Below are positions 7,891 to 15,990 of a stretch of 25,544 bases of DNA, one piece after another (the first letter of the stretch is position 1; every line of letters begins with the position of its first letter). The DNA comes from CAYYFV01 sp964451705 (GTDB taxonomy: Bacteria > Patescibacteriota > Gracilibacteria > UBA1369 > GCA-2718715). Where the stretch lies: positions 1 through 25,544 of the forward strand of contig CAYVIV010000008.1 in NCBI GenBank assembly GCA_964451705.1. Direction: 5' to 3'. Under the pieces are notes generated by a model that saw only the letters and a program-made list of their open reading frames with translations, searched no databases and was not told the DNA's origin. Made by a program: the position numbers and the translations under genes.

Positions 7891-10617
7891 ATGAATGATT
7901 CTCGTAAACCTAGACCGCAAGTCCCGACTGAGATTACTAGACCGAAAGTCCCGACTGAGACTATCGGAGTTTTGTACTTCGGGTCTCCCAAGAACGCAGT
8001 GGAATATGAAGGGGATCCCGATATTAAAAAAAAGTTACTCTCTGATATAGAAGGGCTAACCAACCCGGCCTCTTTTAAAGTTATGGGTTGCTTAGGGGCA
8101 GAGCTTAGCCCGACTAGCTTGTGCCAAGCCAGTATAGGTAACTGCTATTTGATTGCCGTTCTATTAGCTGTCTTTGATAAGAAATTTGCTTGGTTTATCT
8201 TAAACAATATCCTCAATTATGATCCCAAATTGGCGAAATACACTATTGGTCGTTTAAGCGCCAGTGGTGTAACAGGTGTGACAGTTGCTCTATCTGATGT
8301 AAGGCCAACTGAACACACAGTGCCACCACCTAGTTTACCACCGGTAGATATTGATGAGCAGAGTATACCAGTAGAATGGAATGAACTGATAGATAAGTTG
8401 GAGTCAGCTCCAAAGGAGAGAAAATTATTTACTGCCTGTGATACGGCTAACCATGCTATTTATGCCTTAGTACTTGGCTTACACAAAGCCATGCGCAAGG
8501 TTCTAGATGCTTCGCCACACCATAAAGAGGCTAAAGGTTATAACTATTTGGTCGCTGCCGATATGGGAGATGTGCCGATGCACTACTTGTCTTATATTTT
8601 AGTTCATTTTGGTAAAGTGTTTGATGTTATAAAATTTAAAAATTCTATAGCAGATCATTCTGATGTGATACAAAAGCAGCGTGAATCAATGGGTGTGTTA
8701 GATCAGCTCCGCGGTAAACCAGAAAGAGTGGAGGCAGCAGCATCTAAGTTTAATGAAAAACGCAGTCAATTGATGAATATTTTAACTGAATATGAAACTG
8801 CACCTAACAAATATGTAATTGTCGTATATCATAGTATTCCTAAAGGTGAAGAATCACACCAAATGCAACTATCAAATGGAGTTTTACTATTTACTAGCCA
8901 TGTATACTACCTTAAGCACTACTGTGCAGAGACACAACAAGTCTGTTTGATTAATCCTCACAACTCCTTTGAGCAGTTGTGGATTAGCCTCCAGGACTTT
9001 GAGAAGTGGTGTAATAACTTTAGTTATGCAACTATTCCAGATGAACACCAGGTTGAGCCCACGCCTTTCTTTCAACGACTGTTGCCAAAAACGACTTTAG
9101 ATATAGTGCCTTTTCTCGAAGATTGTATAGAGATTAAATCTAGATACAATAGGGGTATAACCCTGACTGAACACCATCCAGGTCTAGAAGTAGAACTAGA
9201 TGGCAAGTCTTACTTTATTGAACCTATTCAAAAAGGCCAAAATATGCTACTGCAGCTTCGCTGTATACCGGATGCTAATTTGTTGCCGTATGATGTCTTC
9301 AAATATATTGGAGGACCTATGTTAGAATCACATAATGGAGATGATGTCTTATTCACTAAATTTAAAATTGATAATCATGAGCTTTTCCTATCTCTAATAG
9401 ATGGCTACCTAGCTATCGAGTCCAATGTTGACCTAAAGTTAAACAAGGTCGAAAGACATTATGATCAATCTAAATGCATGATTACTACAGATAAAGATGA
9501 AAGCTCTCAGGATCATTATTTATCTAATATTGTGCAAATGCGTGTGATATCTCCAGATGTTGCGACAGATGTTATGTTTACTTTAGACAAAGCAAGTTCT
9601 CTACTAACTATTAACAATGGTTTAAGTCAGATTGAGTATAAGCTACCTAGTCTTAGCGATGACAATTGTAGAGTGAATCAAGAGCTGCTTTTAGATTTGA
9701 AAACCTTTGCTATTGTTGACTCTACAGCAATTTCTAACTATAAAAACGTGGTTAAGATTAAGCTAACTGCATATATTATTAGTCTTGCAAAAGCTGCCTA
9801 CAACCTGGATCTATCTTTGTATGAGCCAATGCCAGAAGATAATATTTCTTTCTCAGCACAAATAGCAGCGGCTGAATCAGAGGATTTTCCAGTTAGTATG
9901 ACTTACTTTGTGCCAAAGAGTGCTAGCTTGGTTGATGATATATTCTTTGAACTGCCATCTTACATGCTACCAGTTGCTAGCAACTGCAAAATTAATCCTT
10001 ACGGTACTGTATCGAGGATACCGACTTTTTTGCCAAAATCCTTTATGTATATACTGGAGAGTTTGGAAGATTCCTCAAAGCACTATGTTTTCAACTTAGG
10101 GCATTATTTTTTAGTTTATAATGCGAGTTCGCAAACCGCAGTTTATATGAATGAGGGTCCAGGAGTGCTTTTATATCCATATCTACCTCTCTCTACAGTG
10201 AGGGGACACATATGTGTAGGCACTAGCCAGGGTCTAATTTCGTATGAGAACAATATTAATACAATTGAGACAGTGTGTCATACTTGGTTTATTGCAGACA
10301 CACCGCGTTCATGTAGTGATAGTACTTGGTCATATGGTAAATGTGGTAGTTTTAGTACCGAAGGCCATGATTTTATTTTCTATATCGATGGACCGAACAA
10401 AGCCTTGCAGATTGTTTCTGTAGCAAGTGGTTTAACTACGTCGATTGCTTTGGAAAAATATAAATACAGCTACTCAGCTGATATTCCTATCTCAGATCAG
10501 GTCTCTGTATATTTTGACTTTAGTATGCCTGCAGGGCGTAATGGTTACTCATCCTTTAAGGATGCTGATCTATGTGTGCAGCGTTCTGATGGGGGTGATA
10601 TAAGGGTTCGAATGTAA
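7891..10617 (+). CDS. Calpain-like (family C2) cysteine protease with large unknown C-terminal region
   Basis: A 908-residue protein, the largest here. Residues 75-90 contain C-Q-A-S-I-G-N-C-Y-L-I-A-V, matching the calpain active-site block Q-G-x-L-G-D/N-C-W/Y-F/L-L-A: Q79 as oxyanion-hole residue and C85 as nucleophile. A helix near 190-203 resembles the calpain segment after it. S-H-V-Y-Y-L (336-341) supplies H337, and L-I-N-P-H-N (353-358) supplies N355, followed by W-I-S-L-Q-D-F-E-K-W as in calpain W-M-S-F-E-D-F. The Cys-to-His distance (252) exceeds the usual value by about 90 residues, filled by a helical insert (245-300). Residues 400-908 look beta-rich and are unassigned. No signal peptide or membrane helix is seen, so a cytoplasmic site is likely. 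Substrate unknown. Confidence 0.8.
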   Translation: MNDSRKPRPQVPTEITRPKVPTETIGVLYFGSPKNAVEYEGDPDIKKKLLSDIEGLTNPASFKVMGCLGAELSPTSLCQASIGNCYLIAVLLAVFDKKFAWFILNNILNYDPKLAKYTIGRLSASGVTGVTVALSDVRPTEHTVPPPSLPPVDIDEQSIPVEWNELIDKLESAPKERKLFTACDTANHAIYALVLGLHKAMRKVLDASPHHKEAKGYNYLVAADMGDVPMHYLSYILVHFGKVFDVIKFKNSIADHSDVIQKQRESMGVLDQLRGKPERVEAAASKFNEKRSQLMNILTEYETAPNKYVIVVYHSIPKGEESHQMQLSNGVLLFTSHVYYLKHYCAETQQVCLINPHNSFEQLWISLQDFEKWCNNFSYATIPDEHQVEPTPFFQRLLPKTTLDIVPFLEDCIEIKSRYNRGITLTEHHPGLEVELDGKSYFIEPIQKGQNMLLQLRCIPDANLLPYDVFKYIGGPMLESHNGDDVLFTKFKIDNHELFLSLIDGYLAIESNVDLKLNKVERHYDQSKCMITTDKDESSQDHYLSNIVQMRVISPDVATDVMFTLDKASSLLTINNGLSQIEYKLPSLSDDNCRVNQELLLDLKTFAIVDSTAISNYKNVVKIKLTAYIISLAKAAYNLDLSLYEPMPEDNISFSAQIAAAESEDFPVSMTYFVPKSASLVDDIFFELPSYMLPVASNCKINPYGTVSRIPTFLPKSFMYILESLEDSSKHYVFNLGHYFLVYNASSQTAVYMNEGPGVLLYPYLPLSTVRGHICVGTSQGLISYENNINTIETVCHTWFIADTPRSCSDSTWSYGKCGSFSTEGHDFIFYIDGPNKALQIVSVASGLTTSIALEKYKYSYSADIPISDQVSVYFDFSMPAGRNGYSSFKDADLCVQRSDGGDIRVRM
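7911..7964. repeat. 27-base tandem duplication in the N-terminal coding region
   Basis: Two adjacent 27-base copies (7911-7937 and 7938-7964) differ at only a few bases and encode the nine-residue repeats R-P-Q-V-P-T-E-I-T and R-P-K-V-P-T-E-T-I. Being in frame and proline-rich, they suggest a recent duplication in an unstructured N-terminal tail of the calpain-like protein. Confidence 0.85.
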
Positions 10618-10638
10618 GTATTTATTTAACTTTGGTTG

Positions 10639-11838
10639 CTACGCTTTACGGTTAAGCCCAATTGTGACTATGCTGAGGAGAGGTATAATACAAAGCAGCA
10701 TAAATATAGTATTTATGTTTAGGTAATTATTGCTGAAGAATACTAGTGTGGTAACAATAAAGACGTTAATACTAGTGCAAAATGTTGTGGTAGAGTTAAG
10801 TGTGGCTCTGTGGGTGCTTTCTATATTTGAGTTAAGCATGTCTGTTATGATTGGGGTATTGATAGCATAAAAAAAACCTGCAAATAAAAAACAAAGTACA
10901 GATATATATGATGAGGTCAGTGTGCTTAAAAACACACTAGCACTCAGACCAATAATTGATAGATGCAAGGAATGCCTTTGCCCGACCAATTTGCTAAAAT
11001 AGTATGAGATACGATAACCATAGGTATTTAGTAAATAGAACATTGCTATAAAATAACCAATGGTTGAAATATCGACCCCCTTGTATTCAAAAAATATCGA
11101 TGTAAAGTGTTCAGTTAAAGCAAAAAAACTTGCAATCAGTGCCGAGGCTAAAATTATATGGTAGACAAACTTGGAACTAAACAAATGTTTTTTGTAATCT
11201 AGTAACTGGCTCATAAAACTCTTGTGCTGAGCATAGCGGTGGTAGTGAGGTTCTATAAGGTTCATGCTAAGCAGAATAATAAGCGCTGCAGGTATAAAAC
11301 TCAGCCATATTGTAAACTCTAAAGACACCTTGGAAACTACACCAGCAATTGCTGCACTTATGGTTGCCCCTATGGGATACAAAGAATAATAGTCTCCGAT
11401 TTGCTTTTGAAAAGAAGCATCGTCCTCTAGCTCGTGGCAGGTTTCGTATATTAAACTGACATCTGTGCCACTGCGTAAACTGCCGGCTATGGCAGATAAG
11501 ATGGCGAAGCAGATAAAACCAATCATATTAACTGCAAATAATAATAGTACAAAGGCACAAATCCTGAGGATCGAACTTAAGACCAAGGTTTTTTTGCGGC
11601 CGAGTTTGTCTGATACTAGACCAGAAGGCAGCTCGAAGATAATCGCCACTATTGTCTGGACAGAAAATATCAGGGCCACATTAGATAAACTAAACAAGTG
11701 GGTTTGTAGGTATAGGGCTAAATATGGCATAAAAAATGTTGTCCCATAAAGCACGTTAATTGCTCTTAGATACTTGAGGTTTTGCCTAAGGTTATGTTGT
11801 TTTTTGGGTTGTAGAATACAGAGGATTTTTTTTAGCAT
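10639..11838 (-). CDS. Major facilitator superfamily transporter
   Basis: A 399-residue hydrophobic protein with about twelve predicted membrane helices, the usual MFS length. The signature motif A, G-L-V-S-D-K-L-G-R-K-K, is at 73-83 between helices 2 and 3, preceded by E-L-P-S. The same E-L-P plus motif A layout occurs in the second transporter at 20732-21922, so both belong to one subfamily, often annotated as drug exporters; substrate cannot be read from sequence. It is the last gene of a minus-strand unit, starting one base after the HIT gene stop. It converges on the calpain-like gene with 21 bases between stops and no hairpin terminator visible. Stop is TAG. Confidence 0.9.
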   Translation of the reverse strand: MLKKILCILQPKKQHNLRQNLKYLRAINVLYGTTFFMPYLALYLQTHLFSLSNVALIFSVQTIVAIIFELPSGLVSDKLGRKKTLVLSSILRICAFVLLLFAVNMIGFICFAILSAIAGSLRSGTDVSLIYETCHELEDDASFQKQIGDYYSLYPIGATISAAIAGVVSKVSLEFTIWLSFIPAALIILLSMNLIEPHYHRYAQHKSFMSQLLDYKKHLFSSKFVYHIILASALIASFFALTEHFTSIFFEYKGVDISTIGYFIAMFYLLNTYGYRISYYFSKLVGQRHSLHLSIIGLSASVFLSTLTSSYISVLCFLFAGFFYAINTPIITDMLNSNIESTHRATLNSTTTFCTSINVFIVTTLVFFSNNYLNINTIFMLLCIIPLLSIVTIGLNRKA

Positions 11839-11839
11839 A

Positions 11840-12232
11840 TTAGGATGTCAGTTGTTTATGAATTTCTGCTAGCTCTGCACTGGAGGGGTTTTGGATCTTT
11901 ATATTTTCAAAACTAAAACCAGCTGCATATGGAACCAAATGGATATGGACATGTGGCACTTCGTCGCCTACTACAAACATAGCTACCTTGGCACACTCCA
12001 CCCTGCTTTCTAGCAGATGGCTGATTTTCTTGGCATATAGTAGTAGGTCGCAATAATCTTGATCTGATAGCTTAAAAAGATTGTCTGATAAGTTTTTTTT
12101 GGGGACAACTAGTGTGTGGGCTTTGACAATTGGGCCAATTGTTAAAAAAGCAATGTGAGTTGGGGTTTCATCTATTATAAAGCCTGGAATTAGTCTCTGT
12201 GAGATTTTTTCAAATATGGATAACTCTGGCAT
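11840..12232 (-). CDS. HIT-family nucleotide hydrolase
   Basis: A 130-residue histidine-triad protein. The catalytic H-V-H-I-H-L-V is at 94-100, with H94, H96 and H98. An upstream G-P-I-V-K-A-H-T-L-V-V-P-K (about 33-45) matches the typical G-H-x-L-V-I-P-K segment. HIT proteins of this size cleave nucleotide phosphoramidates or dinucleoside polyphosphates; the exact substrate is not visible. Full length for the family. It lies between the P-loop kinase (48-base gap) and the MFS gene (one-base gap) in the same orientation, so co-transcription is likely. Confidence 0.93.
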   Translation of the reverse strand: MPELSIFEKISQRLIPGFIIDETPTHIAFLTIGPIVKAHTLVVPKKNLSDNLFKLSDQDYCDLLLYAKKISHLLESRVECAKVAMFVVGDEVPHVHIHLVPYAAGFSFENIKIQNPSSAELAEIHKQLTS

Positions 12233-12280
12233 TATGACTGTGGTTACTTGCTAACTTTAATATAGCAAAGTTATAGGGTT

Positions 12281-12826
12281 TTAGGAATTTATAAAATTTA
12301 AGACCTTGGAAAACTGAACTGGACTGTGACTAGTTTGGATGTGCAGGGTTTTGGGGATTTTTAGTGCTTGGATTTTAAACTCCCTTTGATAGTCTAGATG
12401 ACTATTGATTTGTTGGTCTCGCGGTAAATGAATTGGATGCCTAATACCTTGCTGAACTCTTTGCTTAAGGCGTGCAACAGCGACCTGAGGACAGCACTCA
12501 AGAAAAATTTGATATAATTCAAAGTCGACACTAGCCTTTAGTTCTTGAATCTCTAGTGCAGTAAATTTGGGGTCAAAATTTGATTCATATATAAAGTTAT
12601 GCCCCTTTGTGAGTGAGCTTTTGGCGTAGTCATATCCCGTCTTGATACTGCGTATGCTTAAATCGTTCAGGTGCTGGGAATCACCAGGACCTAAGATGTC
12701 GTAGAGATGCTCTTTATAATCATCCTTAGAGAAGAACCTGTAGCCCCTTAAGTCTTGTTTGAGCTGCCTAAGCAATGTGCTCTTGCCTGTGGCTGGCATG
12801 CCATTTATGAAGACTAATTTTGGCAT
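12281..12826 (-). CDS. Small P-loop kinase (AAA_33 / zeta-toxin-like)
   Basis: A 181-residue cytoplasmic protein. The P-loop G-M-P-A-T-G-K-S-T is at 9-17 at the very N-terminus, followed by a F-F-S-K-D-D-Y segment (about 32-38) that would carry the catalytic or substrate-binding acids, and R-x-x-x-R-V-x-x-G-I-R-H (about 144-154), an arginine-rich lid. This layout is that of predicted kinases in the AAA_33 group, which also contains chloramphenicol phosphotransferase-like and zeta-toxin-like enzymes. No antitoxin-like partner is next to it, so a metabolic or nucleotide kinase role is as likely as a toxin. Substrate is unknown. It lies 16 bases after the uppS stop. Confidence 0.75.
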   Translation of the reverse strand: MPKLVFINGMPATGKSTLLRQLKQDLRGYRFFSKDDYKEHLYDILGPGDSQHLNDLSIRSIKTGYDYAKSSLTKGHNFIYESNFDPKFTALEIQELKASVDFELYQIFLECCPQVAVARLKQRVQQGIRHPIHLPRDQQINSHLDYQREFKIQALKIPKTLHIQTSHSPVQFSKVLNFINS

Positions 12827-12842
12827 ATTCTAACAAGAGTAT

Positions 12843-13514
12843 TTATTTACCAAATTTACGCTTTGTTTGGGTGTACCAATCCAGTGCGTCATCTAAGTCT
12901 TGGCAGCTAAAGGCTGGCCAATGTACTTTTGGGAAATACATTTCTGCATAGGCAAGTTTCCAGAGTAAAAAGTTGGAAATTCTTTGGTGCCCACTTGTTC
13001 GAATTACTAGGTCTATGTCCGGAAGATCTGCTGTGTCTAATAGCTGATTGAAGGATTGCTCGGTAATAGTTTTGGGATCTTGGACTTTGTGAATAGCTCG
13101 AATGATTTCGTCTCGGCCACCATAATTCATGCAAAGTGTAAGTACCAAGCCAGTATTATCTGCTGTGTTATCAAGTAATTTTTGCATAGCTTGCTGCACC
13201 TTCTCAGGCAAGCCTGTTAGGTTGCCTGCAATTTTGAGTCGTATACTATATTTGCTAAATAAGTCTGAATAATCTAGTAACTTAGTAAACAAACTAAACA
13301 AATGTTCTAGCTCTTTGGGACTGCGATTTTTGAGATTTTCAGTAGAAAGTACGAATAAGCTTAAATATGCAATTTGGTTTTTGATGACATGTTTAATAAT
13401 TGGCTCTAGATTTTTTGCCCCCTGCGAGTGCCCCAATATTTCTATTTTATTATTTTCTCTGGCCCATGTGCGATTACCATCTAAGATAATTGCCAAATGT
13501 TTAATAGGATTCAT
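12843..13514 (-). CDS. uppS: Undecaprenyl diphosphate synthase (cis-prenyltransferase)
   Basis: A 223-residue enzyme that extends farnesyl diphosphate with isopentenyl units to make the lipid carrier for cell-wall polymers. Visible motifs are H-L-A-I-I-L-D-G-N-R-T-W-A at the N-terminus with the catalytic Asp at 12, L-S-T-E-N (about 58), L-C-M-N-Y-G-G-R-D-E-I, and D-L-V-I-R-T-S-G-H-Q-R-I-S-N-F-L-L-W near the C-terminus, ending in A-Y-A-E-M-Y-F. The ATG at 13514 is preferred over an upstream GTG at 13541, since the family starts right before this first motif. One oddity: the residue after R-T-S-G is His, where Glu is usual. It follows the unknown gene by 57 bases. Confidence 0.95.
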   Translation of the reverse strand: MNPIKHLAIILDGNRTWARENNKIEILGHSQGAKNLEPIIKHVIKNQIAYLSLFVLSTENLKNRSPKELEHLFSLFTKLLDYSDLFSKYSIRLKIAGNLTGLPEKVQQAMQKLLDNTADNTGLVLTLCMNYGGRDEIIRAIHKVQDPKTITEQSFNQLLDTADLPDIDLVIRTSGHQRISNFLLWKLAYAEMYFPKVHWPAFSCQDLDDALDWYTQTKRKFGK

Positions 13515-13571
13515 AGTGTTTTTTTTCGTAAATTCTACCAAAACTGCTTTAGTTTGTAAATATTCTAGCAG

Positions 13572-14360
13572 CTATGAAAACTGGCACGCCCATCTACCTG
13601 CTGGGTCTGTAAAGTGTACCATAGCCTGACGTCTATCTACTAACCTCTTAACCTCAGCATCTGCTGGTATAGAAATTGACCCAACATAACCATGTGGTAC
13701 ATTGACTTGGGCAAGACAGATATGATTTGGAACCATAAACCCCCCATTAGGTTTAGGGCTGACGGGTCTCTCTACTACTATTCTAAGAGGATCCTCTTGA
13801 ATGGTCAAGATTCCAGTAGTGTGACCTTCTGGTAACTGTATCTTGAGTAATGTTAGGTAATCTTCCAACTCAAAAACTTCTTTGATAGCAGGAGATGTAA
13901 TCTCTCTATTATCAATGAATTCATTTACCTCTTGAATTCCCCCTGTATATGCTTGCAGTTCTTTTGATTGAGGGTTGTGAGCATATGGGAGTATAGATTC
14001 GTAATTATGCCTGGTGGTATCGAATTTATCTAGTACGAGTTTAAAGACTGCTTTATAAAACTCCCTTTGATTTAGTAAAATGCTGAGTTGATCTAAACTA
14101 ATCTTGATGTCTGCCCCTAAAGAATATCCCCATGATGACATACTGGTTTTATCTAATATTGGACCACTGTCATCTAAACTGGTAATAGCCATCTGCAACT
14201 TGGAGACAATATCTCTTACACCTGGCCCATCAGAGCTAAAGTTTCTAACTAGGTGCTGAACACCTTCTATAATGCTGGTAACTTGCTTCTGTGTATCTTT
14301 GTCGCCAAGCAGAGTTACTAATTGCATTGGTTCGAAACTTAACTCTAGAGGATTCTTCAT
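13572..14360 (-). CDS. Unknown protein, helical N-terminus and beta-rich C-terminus
   Basis: A 262-residue protein that I do not recognise. The first two thirds (1-165) look helical and soluble. The rest (about 170-262) reads as alternating strands: L-L-K-I-Q-L-P, G-I-L-T-I-Q-E-D, I-V-V-E-R-P-V, H-I-C-L-A-Q-V-N-V-P, Y-V-G-S-I-S-I-P, ending in G-R-W-A-C-Q-F-S. No signal peptide, membrane helix or catalytic motif is visible. It has its own promoter at 14383-14411 and leads a minus-strand unit into uppS, the kinase, HIT and MFS genes. Intact start and TAG stop argue that it is a real gene. Confidence 0.75.
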   Translation of the reverse strand: MKNPLELSFEPMQLVTLLGDKDTQKQVTSIIEGVQHLVRNFSSDGPGVRDIVSKLQMAITSLDDSGPILDKTSMSSWGYSLGADIKISLDQLSILLNQREFYKAVFKLVLDKFDTTRHNYESILPYAHNPQSKELQAYTGGIQEVNEFIDNREITSPAIKEVFELEDYLTLLKIQLPEGHTTGILTIQEDPLRIVVERPVSPKPNGGFMVPNHICLAQVNVPHGYVGSISIPADAEVKRLVDRRQAMVHFTDPAGRWACQFS

Positions 14361-14382
14361 ATCAATATATTTACTTTATCTT

Positions 14383-14411
14383 GTTTTATAAAACTAGGAG
14401 CATAAAGTCAA
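14383..14411 (-). promoter_or_regulatory. Promoter of the unknown gene-uppS-kinase-HIT-MFS unit
   Basis: On the minus strand TTGACT (14406-14411) precedes TAAAAC (14383-14388) by 17 bases; an overlapping TATAAA (14385-14390) would give a 15-base spacer. The leader to the ATG at 14360 would be about 15 bases. The remaining intergenic stretch to 14510 shows no other convincing element. Confidence 0.5.
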
Positions 14412-14510
14412 GCAAACTAACTTGGAAAACACTTATTATATAGTAGCCTAGGTTTCACCCCTTACACAGAATATGGCAAGCCTACCTAATAAAGTCTTAT
14501 TCAGAAGATT

Positions 14511-15128
14511 TTAAGTTTGTTTTGCATTTACTTGCTTGTAAATATGCCTAAAACTCCATATCACCATAGGTAGCATAATTATACAAAGAATTAGCAAAGT
14601 AGGGTTGGTGTATGCAGAACCAATCATTACGTCTAGAGTTAGGACTATGTAAAACAGGAGTCTGGGTCTTAAACCGAATTCTAGTTGTTTTTGAGTTAAG
14701 GTTGCCAGAAAACTGTTATATATTTCTAACAGGTATAAGACTGCAAAACAAAGAGCTATGATGGAGTTCATATTTAGAAATTGTAGTGTGAATATAGTAG
14801 CAGCTAAGACTCCTAGAAAATCAACTATGGTATCTGTGATAGCTCCAGAACTGCTGGCCCTGTTTTGAAACCTGGCCAGTGGTCCATCCAGGCTGTCTAA
14901 GATAAAATGTAGCCACAATCCATAAATGAAAATTAACGGATTTAGCATTTGGACTGCGACGATTAAGGTGGAAACCAGGGTGAATGCAGATAAAAATGCA
15001 ATAAAATTTGGAGAGACACCAAGCCAGCTCAGAATTTTCATTAAAGGCCCAAACACACAATCTTTAAATTTATGTGTTGACCTTACCAAATTTTCTTCGG
15101 CCTTGGTGTAAACTGTTGGCGTGTTCAT
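14511..15128 (-). CDS. CDP-alcohol phosphatidyltransferase family protein
   Basis: A 205-residue membrane enzyme with the complete family signature D-x2-D-G-x2-A-R-x8-G-x3-D-x3-D: D78, D81, G82, A85, R86, G95, D99, D103. Around five or six membrane helices are predicted. These enzymes swap CMP of a CDP-linked lipid or alcohol for another alcohol, making phospholipids such as phosphatidylglycerol phosphate or phosphatidylinositol phosphate; the acceptor alcohol cannot be told. The ATG at 15128 lies inside the upstream PHP gene, a 59-base overlap. A later in-frame ATG at 15041 would remove the overlap but would cut off the amphipathic segment that normally precedes the first helix, so 15128 is kept. 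Confidence 0.9.
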   Translation of the reverse strand: MNTPTVYTKAEENLVRSTHKFKDCVFGPLMKILSWLGVSPNFIAFLSAFTLVSTLIVAVQMLNPLIFIYGLWLHFILDSLDGPLARFQNRASSSGAITDTIVDFLGVLAATIFTLQFLNMNSIIALCFAVLYLLEIYNSFLATLTQKQLEFGLRPRLLFYIVLTLDVMIGSAYTNPTLLILCIIMLPMVIWSFRHIYKQVNAKQT

Positions 15129-15963
15129 GGTAAGATTGTTTAAAGTCTAATTTTTGCCTAAGTATATACAATTGTACAAATTCACATACGGCGGTCATGC
15201 CATTGAGACTCAAATCTTTAGCCAGATTATAGTTGGATTTTTGAAAAACCATCTTGCGTTTTGTAGCTGTATATAAACTTTTTATAGCCTGTAGGTTGTC
15301 ATGGGGCTTAAGCGCGTTTAACTTTAGATAACTGCCAATGTTCCCAATATGATGTGCATCGGAACCACCTGTGATTTTAACACCTTCGGGCAGTTTGGTC
15401 TTAGAGTCTAAAACTCTCTTAATATTTTGTGTGAGCCTTGGCATTATTTTTTCCAGCTTAGTTTTGGACAAAGCATTTTGTAGAGCAGAAAAGCAGTCAT
15501 TATGTGCCTCGAATAACTTAAATTCTTTGAGAATTTTTTTAAACTCTGCCTTACCAAGATTTTTATATGCTCCCTGCTGTGTCGGCAAAAATGGATGGGG
15601 TAAAATTGCATGTAGCTTGGGATCGTTCTTTACCTTACTCAATAGTTGCTTGAGTGATAAACACCAGGTTTTCATGATTTCTTTTTGGGTAAATACATAC
15701 TCGCTTGCGGAAAAAACTATAACATCGACCCCCTCCTTTGTAACAGCCTCCACCCCTGGAATCAATAAGGTTTTAGAGTTTTTAGGTTGGAAGCTTTTGA
15801 GTTTTTTGAAACTTTGAAATGGTCTTTTAAATGCATGTTCTGTAACGATAACGGCATCAATCTTGTTTTCGGTAAATTTCTTAAATATTTGGGCAGATTT
15901 CTGCTTAGCGTGGTTTTTGAGCCAAAACCGAAAGTTGGGATGAAAATGACAATCTATTCGCAT
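15070..15963 (-). CDS. PHP-domain metal-dependent phosphohydrolase
   Basis: A 297-residue cytoplasmic protein. PHP metal ligands are all in order: H6-x-H8 at the N-terminus, E42-H43 in V-T-E-H, E72 in G-V-E-A, H123 in P-H-P-F, E152/H154 in F-E-A-H-N, and D202-x-H204 in G-S-D-A-H. This set binds two or three metal ions and supports phosphoester hydrolysis. It is the stand-alone type, not attached to a DNA polymerase. The C-terminal 60 residues are Lys/His-rich and overlap the start of the phosphatidyltransferase gene in another frame. It follows the RdgB-like gene by 27 bases in the same direction. Confidence 0.88.
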   Translation of the reverse strand: MRIDCHFHPNFRFWLKNHAKQKSAQIFKKFTENKIDAVIVTEHAFKRPFQSFKKLKSFQPKNSKTLLIPGVEAVTKEGVDVIVFSASEYVFTQKEIMKTWCLSLKQLLSKVKNDPKLHAILPHPFLPTQQGAYKNLGKAEFKKILKEFKLFEAHNDCFSALQNALSKTKLEKIMPRLTQNIKRVLDSKTKLPEGVKITGGSDAHHIGNIGSYLKLNALKPHDNLQAIKSLYTATKRKMVFQKSNYNLAKDLSLNGMTAVCEFVQLYILRQKLDFKQSYHEHANSLHQGRRKFGKVNT

Positions 15964-15990
15964 AGTCTTTTTTATTTTATTATAGCTTTT

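Noticed and set aside
12281..12826. Zeta-type toxin of a toxin-antitoxin pair
   Set aside because: The P-loop fits, but there is no small antitoxin gene beside it; it sits among housekeeping genes, so a plain kinase is the safer call.
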